Assembly (NCBI RefSeq): GCF_026241755.1
Contig: NZ_JAPJDA010000001.1
Span: 1-64,000 of the forward strand
Direction of reading: 5' to 3'
DNA length: 64,000 nucleotides
DNA from: Salinimicrobium profundisediminis
GTDB lineage: Bacteria; Bacteroidota; Bacteroidia; Flavobacteriales; Flavobacteriaceae
The notes under the pieces are model-generated. The model made no database searches. It was not told where the DNA came from and saw only the letters and a list, made by a program, of their open reading frames with translations. The translations under genes were made by a program, and so were the position numbers. Shown here piece by piece: positions 22,715 to 32,146 of the stretch (position 1 is its first letter; every line of letters begins with the position of its first letter).

Positions 22715-25170
22715 GGATCTACATTAATTACTGTTTTCACACCCCTGTAAGCCCCTATAGCTTTAAAGCTCTGCAAGATCCTGCCAATTAATTTCTTTGT
22801 CTTTGATAAAGACTGTCCCTGCGGAATTTTCACAAGAATATTTTTATAGTACTCGTTCCTTATTCTCGCTACCGGCGGAAACTCCGGTCCTAAAACATGC
22901 TCCCTAAAGGTATTTTTCAAGGAAAGTGCAAGCCAGTCTGCCCCCTCGTTTACTCTAGAATAATCCCTGCCTTTAAGCGAAATCTTAATAAGCCTGTAAA
23001 ATGGCGGGTATTTATAATTGCGCCGCTCTTCTAGCTGCTCTTTGTACATTTCGTGGTAACTATTGGTAGAGACCTGCTGAACGATTTGATGATGAGGATT
23101 AAATGTCTGGATAAGAACCAGACCTCGCTTTTGGGTTCTTCCTGCCCTGCCTGCCACCTGCAGCATTAACTGGAAACTGCGCTCATGAGCCCTGAAATCG
23201 GGGAAGTTTAGGAGCGTATCGGCATTCATGATGCCCACCAGCCTCACATTTCTAAAATCGAGCCCTTTGGTCACCATTTGTGTCCCCACCAGGATGTCGA
23301 TCTTTTCTTCTTCAAAAGCCGAAATTATTTTCTCATACCCCTGCTTTCCACGGGTGGTATCAAGATCCATCCTACCTATTTTATGATCGGGAAAAAGTGC
23401 CTTCAGCTCAGTTTCCACCTGCTCTGTCCCCAGGCCTTTGGTAGAAAGTTCAGGGCTGTCACAGGCCATACATTTTTGCTGCATAGCCATGTGGTAACCG
23501 CAATAATGGCAACGCAACTGGTTGCTATGACTGTGATAGGTCAAACTCACATCACAATTAGGACATTGCGGCGAATGGCCACAGGTGTTACATTCTAAAA
23601 TTGGACTAAATCCACGTCGGTTCTGAAAAAGAATTACCTGCTCCTTATTCTTCAGGGTTTCTTTGATCTCCTCCAGCAGCCTGTCCGAAAAATGACCTGT
23701 CATGCGTTTTTTACGGTGCTTCTCCTTAATATCCACGATCTCTATTTCGGGCAGCAGTACATCACCATAACGACGCGCCAGGTTCACCAGTCCGTATTTA
23801 GAGTGATCGGCGTTGTAGTAAGATTCCAGCGAAGGCGTGGCCGATCCCAGCAGCACTTTCGCATCCTGCAGTTTTCCCAGTACCACAGCGGTGTCCCGGG
23901 CATGATATCGTGGCGCAGGGTCATATTGTTTGAAAGTAGATTCATGCTCCTCATCTACGATAACCAAACCTAAATCGTGAAACGGAAGAAAGATACTTGA
24001 GCGCACCCCAATCACTATACGTGCTGTTTCTTTGTTTTGCAGCACACTTTGGTACACCTCTACCCTCTCATTGACCGAATACCTGCTATGAAAAATAAGC
24101 ACCTGCTCACCAAAATAATTCTGAAGCCTGGCAATAAGTTGAGCAGTAAGAGCTATTTCAGGCAGCAAATACAGTACCTGCTTTCCCTGAGAAATGGCTT
24201 TCTCAATAAGCTTTACATAAATTTCGGTTTTGCCGGAGGAAGTGATTCCGTGGAGCAAACATACATCCTGCGATTCAAAAGAAGATTCGATCTCCTGTAA
24301 AGCCTTTTCCTGATATTCATTAAGCTGCAGGTTTTTTCCGTGGTTTTCGAGATCAAAGCTGAAGCGGGAAATTCCTATTTTCAGCTCTTCTAAAACGCCT
24401 TTATCTATAAGCGATTTTATTACTGAAGCTGAAGCACCGCTTTTCTTAGCCAGTTCAGAAACTTTTACTGAAGATTTCCCCTTGGCCGATTTTGCTGAGA
24501 TCCCAAAAAGGGTAAAAATCACCTCCCTTTGTTTTGGAGCCCTGTTTAGCTCATCGAGCAGTTCGTGCATGGATGCATCCTCTAGATACCGGTCATGAAG
24601 TTTTACGAAGCGCTCAACTTTAGGCTTGTACTGCTCATATATTTCCTGGTTCACTACCGCCAGCTTTTTCTCCACCAAAGAATTAATTATAGGGAGCACG
24701 GTCTTTCTATCGAGCAGCTGGATAATTTCGTTGATCTTTAAAGATGATTTGGTTTGCAGGGCTTCCACCAGCAAAAATTCGTCATCACTCAGCGCGTCGT
24801 CATCAATTTCGACATCCTTTGCAAGCTGCACTATAGTTTCACTTTCCAAAAGAAAGGGACCGGGCAAAGCCGCCCGAAGCACCTCCCCTTCTGAACACAT
24901 ATAATAAGACGCCACCCAGCTCCACATTTTCAACTGGCTCGCTGTTACCAAAGGGGTTTTGTCGAGAATTTGCTCTATAGGTTTGGCCTCGTAGACTTCA
25001 GGAGGTCTTTGATGTACTTCAGAAACAATTCCCGTATAAATTTTTGATTTTCCGAAGGGAACGGCCACGCGCATCCCCGGCTTTAGAAATTGCGCCTCGT
25101 CTTTGCTAACGCTGTAAGTAAAATGCTTCTCCAGCGGAAGGGGTAAAATAACATTGATGAAAAAAGGCAT
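22708..25170 (-). CDS. priA: Primosomal replication restart helicase PriA
   Basis: 820 residues from ATG 25170; an in-frame TTG 24 bases upstream would add eight residues. The N-terminal 3'-binding domain (FFINVILPLPLEKHFTYSV) is followed by helicase motifs: Walker A GITSSGKTE, DEEH, GSATPSLES, and VGTQMVTKGLDF. The PriA-specific zinc-binding cysteine cluster is between motifs III and IV (CNTCGHSPQCPNCDVS, CHYCGYH, CMACDS). PriA restarts stalled replication forks. It is a stand-alone gene convergent with the LytTR regulator. Confidence 0.95.
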   Translation of the reverse strand: MPFFINVILPLPLEKHFTYSVSKDEAQFLKPGMRVAVPFGKSKIYTGIVSEVHQRPPEVYEAKPIEQILDKTPLVTASQLKMWSWVASYYMCSEGEVLRAALPGPFLLESETIVQLAKDVEIDDDALSDDEFLLVEALQTKSSLKINEIIQLLDRKTVLPIINSLVEKKLAVVNQEIYEQYKPKVERFVKLHDRYLEDASMHELLDELNRAPKQREVIFTLFGISAKSAKGKSSVKVSELAKKSGASASVIKSLIDKGVLEELKIGISRFSFDLENHGKNLQLNEYQEKALQEIESSFESQDVCLLHGITSSGKTEIYVKLIEKAISQGKQVLYLLPEIALTAQLIARLQNYFGEQVLIFHSRYSVNERVEVYQSVLQNKETARIVIGVRSSIFLPFHDLGLVIVDEEHESTFKQYDPAPRYHARDTAVVLGKLQDAKVLLGSATPSLESYYNADHSKYGLVNLARRYGDVLLPEIEIVDIKEKHRKKRMTGHFSDRLLEEIKETLKNKEQVILFQNRRGFSPILECNTCGHSPQCPNCDVSLTYHSHSNQLRCHYCGYHMAMQQKCMACDSPELSTKGLGTEQVETELKALFPDHKIGRMDLDTTRGKQGYEKIISAFEEEKIDILVGTQMVTKGLDFRNVRLVGIMNADTLLNFPDFRAHERSFQLMLQVAGRAGRTQKRGLVLIQTFNPHHQIVQQVSTNSYHEMYKEQLEERRNYKYPPFYRLIKISLKGRDYSRVNEGADWLALSLKNTFREHVLGPEFPPVARIRNEYYKNILVKIPQGQSLSKTKKLIGRILQSFKAIGAYRGVKTVINVDPY

Positions 25171-25270
25171 TTTTAAGGCTTGTGTTTTAAGCAAAAATAA
25201 GAGGAATTAACTGCAAAAATAAACCATCCTGAAAAGAATGGTTTATTAGGTATTTTTTAATCAGAAAAAA

Positions 25271-25834
25271 TTATTCTGCGGCAAGAAGATCATCTTTAAG
25301 TCCGTCATCGGCTGGCCTGTTAGATAACCAGATGCCAAAAAGGGCTTTTTTAAACTCTTTTCCTGTAACTACACCGCGCTCTTTACCGTTCTTGTAGGCT
25401 ACCATTCCTTTCCCTGGAAGGTAAACCAGGTCAAAAATGTCATTTTTCTGAATGTCTTCCTTGAAGAAGCCAAGCAGTTTGTCAATTTCACTTTTAATAG
25501 GGGCAGTATTGCCGCCGGTAGAATTCTCAAAACCTTCGGTCACTGCATCTACCATTTTATCACTGGTAATCAATTTGGAGACGATGTGAAGCCTTATAGC
25601 CATAGGCTTATCGGCATTTAATATTTCCTGGGCATTGTTGTTCTTTTTGTCGAGATAAAGTGCGGCAGCATAGAGGTCTATCCAAAGTTTCTCCCTCACA
25701 CCGGCCCCGTTAAGGTAGAGTGTGTGGTCCTGGAAATTTTGAGTGGCGGGAAGCACTACTCCTCCAACCTTTTTTTGAGCCACCGCTGTAGAGGATACCA
25801 CTACAGCTACTAATAATAAAAGCAGTTTTTTCAT
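25271..25834 (-). CDS. Periplasmic chalcone isomerase-like domain protein
   Basis: 187 residues with a signal peptide ending at AVAQ (about 19). The mature protein matches the chalcone isomerase-like family of bacterial exported proteins: KVGGVVLPATQNFQDHTLYLNGAGVREK, KLWIDLYAAALYL, and the C-terminal ALFGIWLSNRPADDGLKDDLL. Bacterial members do not act on flavonoids; some bind fatty acids, so a lipid-related envelope role is plausible. CAAAAATGTCATTTTT, almost the full palindrome core, lies inside this gene (25432-25447) and encodes QKNDIFD. Confidence 0.8.
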   Translation of the reverse strand: MKKLLLLLVAVVVSSTAVAQKKVGGVVLPATQNFQDHTLYLNGAGVREKLWIDLYAAALYLDKKNNNAQEILNADKPMAIRLHIVSKLITSDKMVDAVTEGFENSTGGNTAPIKSEIDKLLGFFKEDIQKNDIFDLVYLPGKGMVAYKNGKERGVVTGKEFKKALFGIWLSNRPADDGLKDDLLAAE

Positions 25835-25854
25835 AGATTCTTGTTTGTTAAAGA

Positions 25855-26781
25855 TTACTTTTTGTTCCTTTTCAGCTTCATCAAAGAAGCATTGAGTTCA
25901 AAACCCAGCAACAATATATTAGAATTTATCCATATATAGAACATTAAGATCAATAATGCTCCAATAGAGCCGTATAATTCGTTATAAGCTGAAAAATTTT
26001 CAATATACAACCCAAATAGATAGGTATTCAGTAAAATAAAGATCGTACAAAAGAAAGCTCCTATCGAAAAGAAACGGCTTAGCCTACTTTCTTTGGTTCC
26101 AAAATAATAAAGTATGGCTATGGCCAGATATATCATTGTCGTGAAGATCACATACCTCCCCAAATTCGCCCAAATCACTGCATCGTTTACTACCTGCAGC
26201 ACTTTAAGATCTTCGGTTAGGTAGGTAAGATAAACCCACACTACTACAGTAATAAGCAATAATAACGCCAGAATTAAAGAAACCCCCACTGCAATAAAGT
26301 ACTGTCTTATTATAGAACGGTTCTTTTTGGTGTGGTAAGAGAATTCAAAACCGGTAAATACTGCGTTGACGCCATTTGCCATTAGAAAAATGGACAACAA
26401 AAAAACTATGGAAAGTAACCCTCCTCTTTTCCTGGCCGCGATATCGTAAAAAATATCATTAAAAAATTCACTGGTTTCGGGCGGAAGCAGGGAATCTACA
26501 AACGCCAGGAACTCGAGTTGAAAGTCGTCAATAAAATCTATGAAAGGAATCAGGTTTAGAATAAAGAGCAGGAACGGGAAAAGTGCCATAAAGAAGCTGA
26601 AAGAAATAGCACTCGCCCGCGCCGAAAAAGTTCCCTTTACAATACCTGCATAAAAAATAATGTAGAGATCGTAAAGAGACAGGCCTTCAAGCCCGGGCAG
26701 GACTATCTTTTTCGCATGGCTCGTCCACCAATAGGTAAAGCCTTCCTTTTTTTTAGCACTTGTTTTCTCGCCCTTACTCAT
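25855..26781 (-). CDS. YihY/virulence factor BrkB family membrane protein
   Basis: 308 residues with six membrane helices. FSARASAISFSFFMALFPFLLFILNLIPF, the family hallmark, is in the first third, and LYGSIGALLILMFYIWINSNILLLGFELNA is near the end. Both termini are basic and cytoplasmic. Despite the old RNase BN label the family is not a nuclease; its transport or envelope function remains unclear. It starts three bases before the nadC stop region, so nadC and this gene are probably co-transcribed. Confidence 0.9.
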   Translation of the reverse strand: MSKGEKTSAKKKEGFTYWWTSHAKKIVLPGLEGLSLYDLYIIFYAGIVKGTFSARASAISFSFFMALFPFLLFILNLIPFIDFIDDFQLEFLAFVDSLLPPETSEFFNDIFYDIAARKRGGLLSIVFLLSIFLMANGVNAVFTGFEFSYHTKKNRSIIRQYFIAVGVSLILALLLLITVVVWVYLTYLTEDLKVLQVVNDAVIWANLGRYVIFTTMIYLAIAILYYFGTKESRLSRFFSIGAFFCTIFILLNTYLFGLYIENFSAYNELYGSIGALLILMFYIWINSNILLLGFELNASLMKLKRNKK

Positions 26782-26784
26782 TTA

Positions 26785-27642
26785 CTACACAGCTTTTAAG
26801 CTGAGATCGAGGTTATAGACAGAATGCGTCAGGGCCCCGCTCGAAATAAAATCAACACCGCAATCGGCATATTTCCTGGCGGTTTCAAGGGTGATGCCGC
26901 CGCTAGATTCGGTTTCACAACGTCCTGCAATTAAGGCAACAGCCTCCCGGGTTTCGTTGTAATTAAAGTTGTCAAGTAAAATTCTATCCACTCCCCCTGC
27001 TTTAAGGATCTGCTTTATCTCCTGGATATCCCTGGCCTCCACAATAATCTTCAAATTCAGGTTATTGCTGGCAAGGTAGTCCTGAGTCTTTAGCACCGCA
27101 GTTTCTATACCTCCCGCAAAATCTATGTGATTATCTTTTAACATGATCATATCGTAAAGCGCAAAACGGTGATTTTCTCCCCCGCCAATCTTTACGGCCC
27201 ATTTCTCAAGGGCTCTTATCCCGGGCGTGGTTTTTCTCGTGTCGAGTATTTTGGTATGAGTACCTACAAGTTTATCGGCAAAAGTGCGGGTTTTAGTCGC
27301 TATGGCACTCATGCGCTGCATGGCGTTGAGCACAAGCCGCTCGGCCTTGAGAATAGACTGCGAAGCCCCATCAATGTAAAAAACAACATCCCCGGGCTTG
27401 ATACGGCTGCCATCCTGCATCAATACCTCCATTTTTATTTGAGGGTCTACCTTCTCAAAAACGCGGCGGGCAAAATCAACTCCCGCAAGGATCCCACTGT
27501 CCTTAACAAGTAATTTCGCTCTTCCACGGGCATCTGCCGGGATACAGGCCAGGGAACTGTGATCGCCATCTCCTATATCTTCCCTTAAAGCATTTTCAAT
27601 AATTAATTCAATTTCCTTTTCAAATTGTTCTTTTGAAATCAT
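26785..27642 (-). CDS. nadC: Nicotinate-nucleotide pyrophosphorylase (carboxylating)
   Basis: 285 residues. Quinolinate phosphoribosyltransferase signatures include EDIGDGDHSS near the N-terminus, MQRMSAIATKTRTFADKL and ILDTRKTTPGIRALEKWAVKIGGG for quinolinate and PRPP binding, then LKDNHI and GVDRILLDNFN. The enzyme makes nicotinate mononucleotide from quinolinate for NAD synthesis. It is divergent from rlmH with a 50-base gap, and followed closely by the BrkB-family gene. Confidence 0.95.
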   Translation of the reverse strand: MISKEQFEKEIELIIENALREDIGDGDHSSLACIPADARGRAKLLVKDSGILAGVDFARRVFEKVDPQIKMEVLMQDGSRIKPGDVVFYIDGASQSILKAERLVLNAMQRMSAIATKTRTFADKLVGTHTKILDTRKTTPGIRALEKWAVKIGGGENHRFALYDMIMLKDNHIDFAGGIETAVLKTQDYLASNNLNLKIIVEARDIQEIKQILKAGGVDRILLDNFNYNETREAVALIAGRCETESSGGITLETARKYADCGVDFISSGALTHSVYNLDLSLKAV

Positions 27643-27692
27643 TGGAGTACCTATTTTTGCTAAAGTTACAAAGTAAACACTTAAATTTTACC

Positions 27693-28166
27693 ATGACTAT
27701 AAAATTGCTGACAATAGGAAAAACCGATGATAAGGCTTTGCAAAACCTCATTGATACCTATGTCAACAGGCTGGGGTTTTACAACAAGTTTGAATTTGAG
27801 ATCATCCCCGATCTCAAGAAGACCAAAAACCTTTCTGTAGACCAGCAAAAAACTGCGGAAGGTAGATTGATCCTCGAGAAAGTGACTACTTCAGATGTTG
27901 TGGTATTGCTTGATGAAAACGGAAAACAGTTCTCTTCGGAAGCTTTTTCAGAATATATTCAGAAGCGTTTAAACAGCGGCATGAAGCAACTCATTTTTGT
28001 TATTGGCGGCCCTTATGGTTTTTCCGAAGAAGTCTATTCGCGCGCCGACGGAAAGATCTCCCTCTCAAAAATGACATTTTCACACCAGATGGTAAGGTTG
28101 TTCTTTGTAGAGCAGCTATACCGTGCTTTTACCATTCTTAAAAACGAACCCTATCACCATAAATAA
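27693..28166 (+). CDS. rlmH: 23S rRNA (pseudouridine1915-N3)-methyltransferase RlmH
   Basis: 157 residues from ATG 27693. It is a SPOUT methyltransferase with VVLLDENGKQFSSEAF, LIFVIGGPYGFSEEVY (SAM-binding knot) and the conserved SLSKMTFSHQMVRLFFVEQLYRA. It methylates pseudouridine 1915 in helix 69 of 23S rRNA. rdgB starts six bases downstream. CAAAAATGACATTTT in this gene (28066-28080) falls in the conserved SKMTF codons and need not reflect the dispersed palindrome. Confidence 0.95.
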   Translation: MTIKLLTIGKTDDKALQNLIDTYVNRLGFYNKFEFEIIPDLKKTKNLSVDQQKTAEGRLILEKVTTSDVVVLLDENGKQFSSEAFSEYIQKRLNSGMKQLIFVIGGPYGFSEEVYSRADGKISLSKMTFSHQMVRLFFVEQLYRAFTILKNEPYHHK

Positions 28167-28172
28167 CAGCTT

Positions 28173-28754
28173 ATGAAACTGGTTTTTGCCACTCAGAATA
28201 AAAACAAAGTAAAAGAAATACAGGCCCTGATGCCAAAAGGAATTGAGCTGCTTTCGCTCGAAGAGATTGGCTGCAGCGAAGATATTCCTGAAACTTCTCC
28301 TACTATTGAAGGCAACGCCATTCAAAAAGCCGATTATGTAAAGGAAAAATACGGCTATGACTGCTTTGCCGATGACACGGGGCTTGAAGTTGCAGCTTTG
28401 AACGGCGCGCCGGGGGTTTATTCGGCCAGGTATGCAGGTGAAGAAAAAAGCAGCGATGCAAATATTGAGAAACTACTGAAAGAACTTCAGAACAAAGAAG
28501 ATCGCAGTGCCCGCTTCAAAACTGTCATTGCACTTCATTTTGAGGGGCAGCTTCACACCTTCACCGGAATTTGTTCCGGAAATGTCATTTTTGAAAGGAA
28601 AGGTTCACAGGGTTTTGGCTATGATCCTGTCTTTCAACCCGAAGGAAAAGAGGTGACATTCGCTGAAATGGAGCTTTCAGAAAAATCTAAAATTAGCCAC
28701 CGTGCACGCGCAACCCAACAACTCATTGACTTTCTTGCCTCCACGAAGCTGTAA
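28173..28754 (+). CDS. rdgB: XTP/dITP diphosphatase (RdgB/HAM1)
   Basis: 193 residues. The HAM1 family motifs are complete: ATQNKNKVKEIQALM at the N-terminus, CFADDTGLEVAALNGAPGVYSARYAG in the centre, GSQGFGYDPVFQPEG and the terminal SHRARATQQL. The enzyme hydrolyses XTP, ITP and dITP to monophosphates, cleaning the nucleotide pool. It follows rlmH by six bases in the same operon. Confidence 0.95.
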   Translation: MKLVFATQNKNKVKEIQALMPKGIELLSLEEIGCSEDIPETSPTIEGNAIQKADYVKEKYGYDCFADDTGLEVAALNGAPGVYSARYAGEEKSSDANIEKLLKELQNKEDRSARFKTVIALHFEGQLHTFTGICSGNVIFERKGSQGFGYDPVFQPEGKEVTFAEMELSEKSKISHRARATQQLIDFLASTKL

Positions 28755-28763
28755 ATATAAATG

Positions 28764-28803
28764 TAATAAGCTGCTAACTAATCCTTACCTTTGCAGCTTA
28801 TTA
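28764..28803. promoter_or_regulatory. Dyad symmetry around a -7-like box upstream of the DEAD-box helicase gene
   Basis: TAATAAGCTGC (28764-28774) and GCAGCTTATTA (28793-28803) are perfect 11-bp inverted copies 18 bases apart. The -7-like TACCTTTG (28786-28793) lies between and into the right arm, 18 bases before the start codon. A -33 TTG was not found at the usual distance. If the promoter is real, the dyad is an operator. If transcription reads through from rdgB, it is a hairpin without a T run. Confidence 0.45.
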
Positions 28804-28810
28804 GATATGT

Positions 28811-30649
28811 ATGAATAATTTTGAATTAATAGGATTGAATGATGCCCTGTTACAGGCAATTAAAGACATGGGTTTTGAAAACCCGAGCGAAGTACAGGAA
28901 AAAGCGATCCCAATTTTATTGCAGGAAGACACAGATATGGTGGCTCTTGCACAAACCGGAACCGGAAAAACAGCAGCATTTGGTTTTCCGCTTATCCAAA
29001 AGATCAATGTAGACAGTAGAAAGACACAGGGCCTTATTCTTTCTCCAACCCGAGAGTTGTGTTTACAAATTACCAACGAATTAAAGAATTACTCCAAATA
29101 TTTTAAGGGCCTAAATACCGTAGCTATATACGGGGGCGCCAGCATTACAGATCAGGCTGCGCAAATCAAGAAAGGTGCACAAATCATTGTTGCCACTCCC
29201 GGCCGTATGCAGGATATGGTGAACAGAAGGCTGGTAGACATTTCGAACATCCAGTATTGTATCCTTGATGAAGCCGATGAGATGCTTAACATGGGATTCT
29301 ATGAAGATATCACTGAGATCCTTTCGCACACACCTTCAGAAAAAAGCACCTGGTTATTTTCGGCTACCATGCCTAAAGAGGTTGCTACCATTGCAAAGAA
29401 GTTTATGCGCACTCCGGTAGAGATCACTGTAGGAACCAAGAATATGGGGACTTCAAATGTCTCTCATGAATATTATATTGTTAATGCCCGTGACCGTTAT
29501 GCAGCTCTAAAGAGACTTGCAGACGCTAATCCTGATATTTTTTCGGTAATTTTTTGCCGTACCAAGCGCGATACCCAAAAGGTTGCCGAGCAGTTAATTG
29601 AAGATGGCTACAACGCTGCAGCCCTTCACGGCGATCTTAGCCAGAATCAACGTGACCTGGTGATGAAAAGCTTTAGGGCGAGACAAATCCAGATGCTGGT
29701 AGCTACAGATGTTGCTGCCCGCGGAATTGACGTTGATGATATTACGCACGTGATCAACTATCAACTTCCCGATGAGATTGAAACTTACACCCACAGAAGT
29801 GGGCGTACCGGTAGAGCCGGAAAAAGCGGGGTTTCTATGGTTATTGTTTCCAAAAGCGAAGTTCGTAAGATCAAAGGCATAGAACGCATTATTGGGCAGT
29901 CGTTTGAGAGAAAAGAAATCCCCGACGGAAGGGAGATTTGTGAAGTACAGCTCTTTCACCTTGCCAATGAGATTAGCAAGACCGAGATCAACCACGAGAT
30001 TGATAAGTACCTGCCAAGCATAGCCGAACTTTTTGAAGGCCTTACCAAGGAGGAATTACTGAAAAAATTCTTTTCGGTTGAATTCACCCGATTCTTCAAC
30101 TACTATAACAATGCGCAGGATCTAAATGCAAAAGGTTCTACTGAAGTTTATGAAGATGAAGGCGACAGCACAAGATTCTTTATCAACGTAGGTGCCAAAG
30201 ACGATTTTGACTGGATGAGCCTGAAAGATTTCTTAAAGGCTACTCTTGATCTTGGAAGAGACGATGTAAACCGGGTGGAAGTAAAAGACAGCTTTTCATT
30301 CTTTAATGTAGACAGTTCTAAAGCCGAAGAGGTGCTTCGCATCTTCCAGGACTTTAAGCACCAGGGGCGTCACATCAATGTAGAGATCACTAAAAAAAGT
30401 GCCGGAAAAGAACGCAGCGGTGGCGGCGGTCGTAAAGGCGGTGGTTATAAAGGAAGAGACAAAGGAGAACGCAGCTTTGACAAACCTTCAAGAGGAGGCG
30501 ACAAAGGTCGAAGACGCTCATCTGACGCTCCTTCCGGAGGAAAAAGAAGATCATCTGATGCAGGATCTGGCGGACGCAAGGGAAAGAAAAGCGGTAGCCG
30601 CAGCAGCAGCATTGAAAGTTCAATAAAAAGGAGAAGATCAAAAAAGTAA
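28811..30649 (+). CDS. DEAD-box RNA helicase with DbpA-type RNA-binding domain and basic Gly-rich tail
   Basis: 612 residues. All helicase motifs are present: Q motif GFENPSEVQEKAIP, AQTGTGKTAAF, PTRELCLQI, TPGRMQDM, DEAD, SAT, RGIDVDD and HRSGRTGRAGK. Residues about 455-530 (STRFFINVGAKDDFDWMSLK ... GRHINVEIT) form the DbpA-type RNA-binding domain. The last 80 residues are rich in Gly, Arg, Lys and Ser, an unstructured RNA-binding tail. Likely roles are ribosome assembly and cold-related RNA remodelling (DeaD/CshA-like). An inverted repeat sits over its likely promoter. Confidence 0.93.
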   Translation: MNNFELIGLNDALLQAIKDMGFENPSEVQEKAIPILLQEDTDMVALAQTGTGKTAAFGFPLIQKINVDSRKTQGLILSPTRELCLQITNELKNYSKYFKGLNTVAIYGGASITDQAAQIKKGAQIIVATPGRMQDMVNRRLVDISNIQYCILDEADEMLNMGFYEDITEILSHTPSEKSTWLFSATMPKEVATIAKKFMRTPVEITVGTKNMGTSNVSHEYYIVNARDRYAALKRLADANPDIFSVIFCRTKRDTQKVAEQLIEDGYNAAALHGDLSQNQRDLVMKSFRARQIQMLVATDVAARGIDVDDITHVINYQLPDEIETYTHRSGRTGRAGKSGVSMVIVSKSEVRKIKGIERIIGQSFERKEIPDGREICEVQLFHLANEISKTEINHEIDKYLPSIAELFEGLTKEELLKKFFSVEFTRFFNYYNNAQDLNAKGSTEVYEDEGDSTRFFINVGAKDDFDWMSLKDFLKATLDLGRDDVNRVEVKDSFSFFNVDSSKAEEVLRIFQDFKHQGRHINVEITKKSAGKERSGGGGRKGGGYKGRDKGERSFDKPSRGGDKGRRRSSDAPSGGKRRSSDAGSGGRKGKKSGSRSSSIESSIKRRRSKK

Positions 30650-30709
30650 TCTCGAAATAGCTTTTTTGGTACAGTTTTTTCAAAGTACCAAAAAAGCTTA
30701 ATCCATAGC

Positions 30710-31465
30710 ATGAAAAAGTTTTTAGCCCCTCTCTTCCTGCTTTTCAGTTTCGTGGCCTTAGGCCAGGAAACTACTGTGGTCTCAGGTAAAGTTCTTAATG
30801 CAGCCAACGACGTTCCTATTGAGAATGCACATATTGTAAACCTCAACCAGGTAATTGGCGCCGTCTCTGCTGAAGATGGACATTTTAAAATCCAGGCCGA
30901 AGTAAATGACACCCTGTATTTCTCTTACCTCGGATTTAAATCGATACGGGTAAGGGTTACCAATGACTGGCTTAAGTACGGGGAGGTAAAGGTAAAAATG
31001 ACCGAACTGGGGATCGCTTTAGAAGAAGTGGTTGTAAACCCAATACAGTTAACAGGTTACCTGGAGATTGACGCTAAAAACATTCCAATCTATGAAAATT
31101 ACCGCTACAGCATCTCTGGGTTAAACCAGGGATATGAAGGAGGAGAATACAGCCCTAATGCCATTTCAAGAGCTTTGGGTGCCATCTTTAATCCAGCCGA
31201 TGCGCTGTACAACATCTTTGGACGCCAGCCCAAACAAATGAAAAAGCTACGCGAAATGAAGCAGGATGATAAGATCCGGAATCTTTTGCAAAGCAAGTTT
31301 GACAGGCAAACCCTTATGGCCGTTCTGGGAATAAACCGAATGGACATAGATGAAGTTCTGCGTCGCTGCAACTACTCTACCGACTTTATAAATAACGCAA
31401 ACGACTTGCAGATACTGGATGCGATGAGCGGCTGTTACGAAGAATACAAGGTTTTGAACCGATAG
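30710..31465 (+). CDS. Exported protein with CarboxypepD_reg-like (TonB-receptor-type N-terminal) domain
   Basis: 251 residues with a signal peptide cut after ALGQ (about 19). VVSGKVLNAANDVPIENAHIVNLNQVIGAVSAEDGHFKIQ to about residue 100 is the carboxypeptidase regulatory-like beta-sandwich seen at the N-terminus of SusC-type receptors. EEVVVNPIQLTGYLEID follows. There is no plug or barrel; the C-terminal half is helical and charged. It is therefore a short periplasmic relative of unknown function, common in flavobacteria. A core-type terminator follows the stop. Confidence 0.75.
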   Translation: MKKFLAPLFLLFSFVALGQETTVVSGKVLNAANDVPIENAHIVNLNQVIGAVSAEDGHFKIQAEVNDTLYFSYLGFKSIRVRVTNDWLKYGEVKVKMTELGIALEEVVVNPIQLTGYLEIDAKNIPIYENYRYSISGLNQGYEGGEYSPNAISRALGAIFNPADALYNIFGRQPKQMKKLREMKQDDKIRNLLQSKFDRQTLMAVLGINRMDIDEVLRRCNYSTDFINNANDLQILDAMSGCYEEYKVLNR

Positions 31466-31472
31466 TAAATTC

Positions 31473-31515
31473 AAAAAGAGGTTCCAAAAATGACATTTTT
31501 GGGACTTCTTTTTTT
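31473..31515 (+). terminator. Terminator containing the palindrome core
   Basis: AGAGGTTCCAAAAATG pairs with CATTTTTGGGACTTCT (two G-U pairs) around A at 31493 and is followed by TTTTTTT. The inner core is CAAAAATGACATTTTTG; the outer stem differs from the other copies. Confidence 0.85.
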
Positions 31516-31574
31516 ATACTTGATTTGTAACATGCAGGAAGAAACTTTAAAACACCTCCTGTAAACCTTCAGTT

Positions 31575-32111
31575 TTAATTTAATTTGTTCCTTTCCAGGT
31601 GAGTCTTCAGGTTATACAAACCTGCTTCAAAATGCTTCCCTAAAGCACGTTCCATTCCGTAGAAAAGCATAATCACAGAAGCGGGAAATTTATGAACTCC
31701 TTTTACTCCCCACACCATTTTAGTGCGGTTAGAATCCATTTCTTTAACGGCTACATAAAGAAGGGATAAAGATTTATAGGGTTTAATGAACAGCAGTTGG
31801 GTCTCCAGGACCTTTCCTTCCTTTATCTTCACGATCTTTTGTATGCCTTCAATGTTATTGCGCCCTTTCCAGTAAGAAGTTGCTCCCACTTTACCATCTT
31901 CCCCTTTAAATTTAATTACCACTTTTGGATCATCAAGATACCAGGGAATCCACAGCGGTTGTTTTTTTAACTGGCGTACAAATGCATACACTTCAGCTTT
32001 AGGGCGATTGATCACCACCGTGCGGCTTACGTTGTATTCTTTCTTTGCCCACGCATGTAAAAATGCCACAAAGGTGATAATGCCAATGATGACATAAAAG
32101 AAAAGAGTCAT
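31575..32111 (-). CDS. SRPBCC-family (START/polyketide cyclase-like) protein with N-terminal membrane anchor
   Basis: 178 residues. Residues 1-18 are one hydrophobic helix (FFYVIIGIITFVAFLHAW). The rest follows the SRPBCC pattern: NVSRTVVINRPKAEVYAFVRQLKKQPLWIPWYLDDPKV, a beta-rich centre ending in KMVWGVKGVHKFP, and a long C-terminal helix (YGMERALGKHFEAGLYNLKTHLE). Such domains bind hydrophobic ligands; the ligand here is unknown. It sits 35 bases after the TrmH-type gene on the same strand. Confidence 0.8.
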   Translation of the reverse strand: MTLFFYVIIGIITFVAFLHAWAKKEYNVSRTVVINRPKAEVYAFVRQLKKQPLWIPWYLDDPKVVIKFKGEDGKVGATSYWKGRNNIEGIQKIVKIKEGKVLETQLLFIKPYKSLSLLYVAVKEMDSNRTKMVWGVKGVHKFPASVIMLFYGMERALGKHFEAGLYNLKTHLERNKLN

Positions 32112-32146
32112 ATTCTTTAACTATAGGGACCTAAAAGTAAATAAAT

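Noticed and set aside
28066-28080. Partial palindrome core in rlmH as an insertion
   Set aside because: The codons encode SKMTF, part of a stretch conserved in RlmH proteins generally, so protein conservation explains the match. The half-core in rdgB (28580-28597) also falls in conserved residues.
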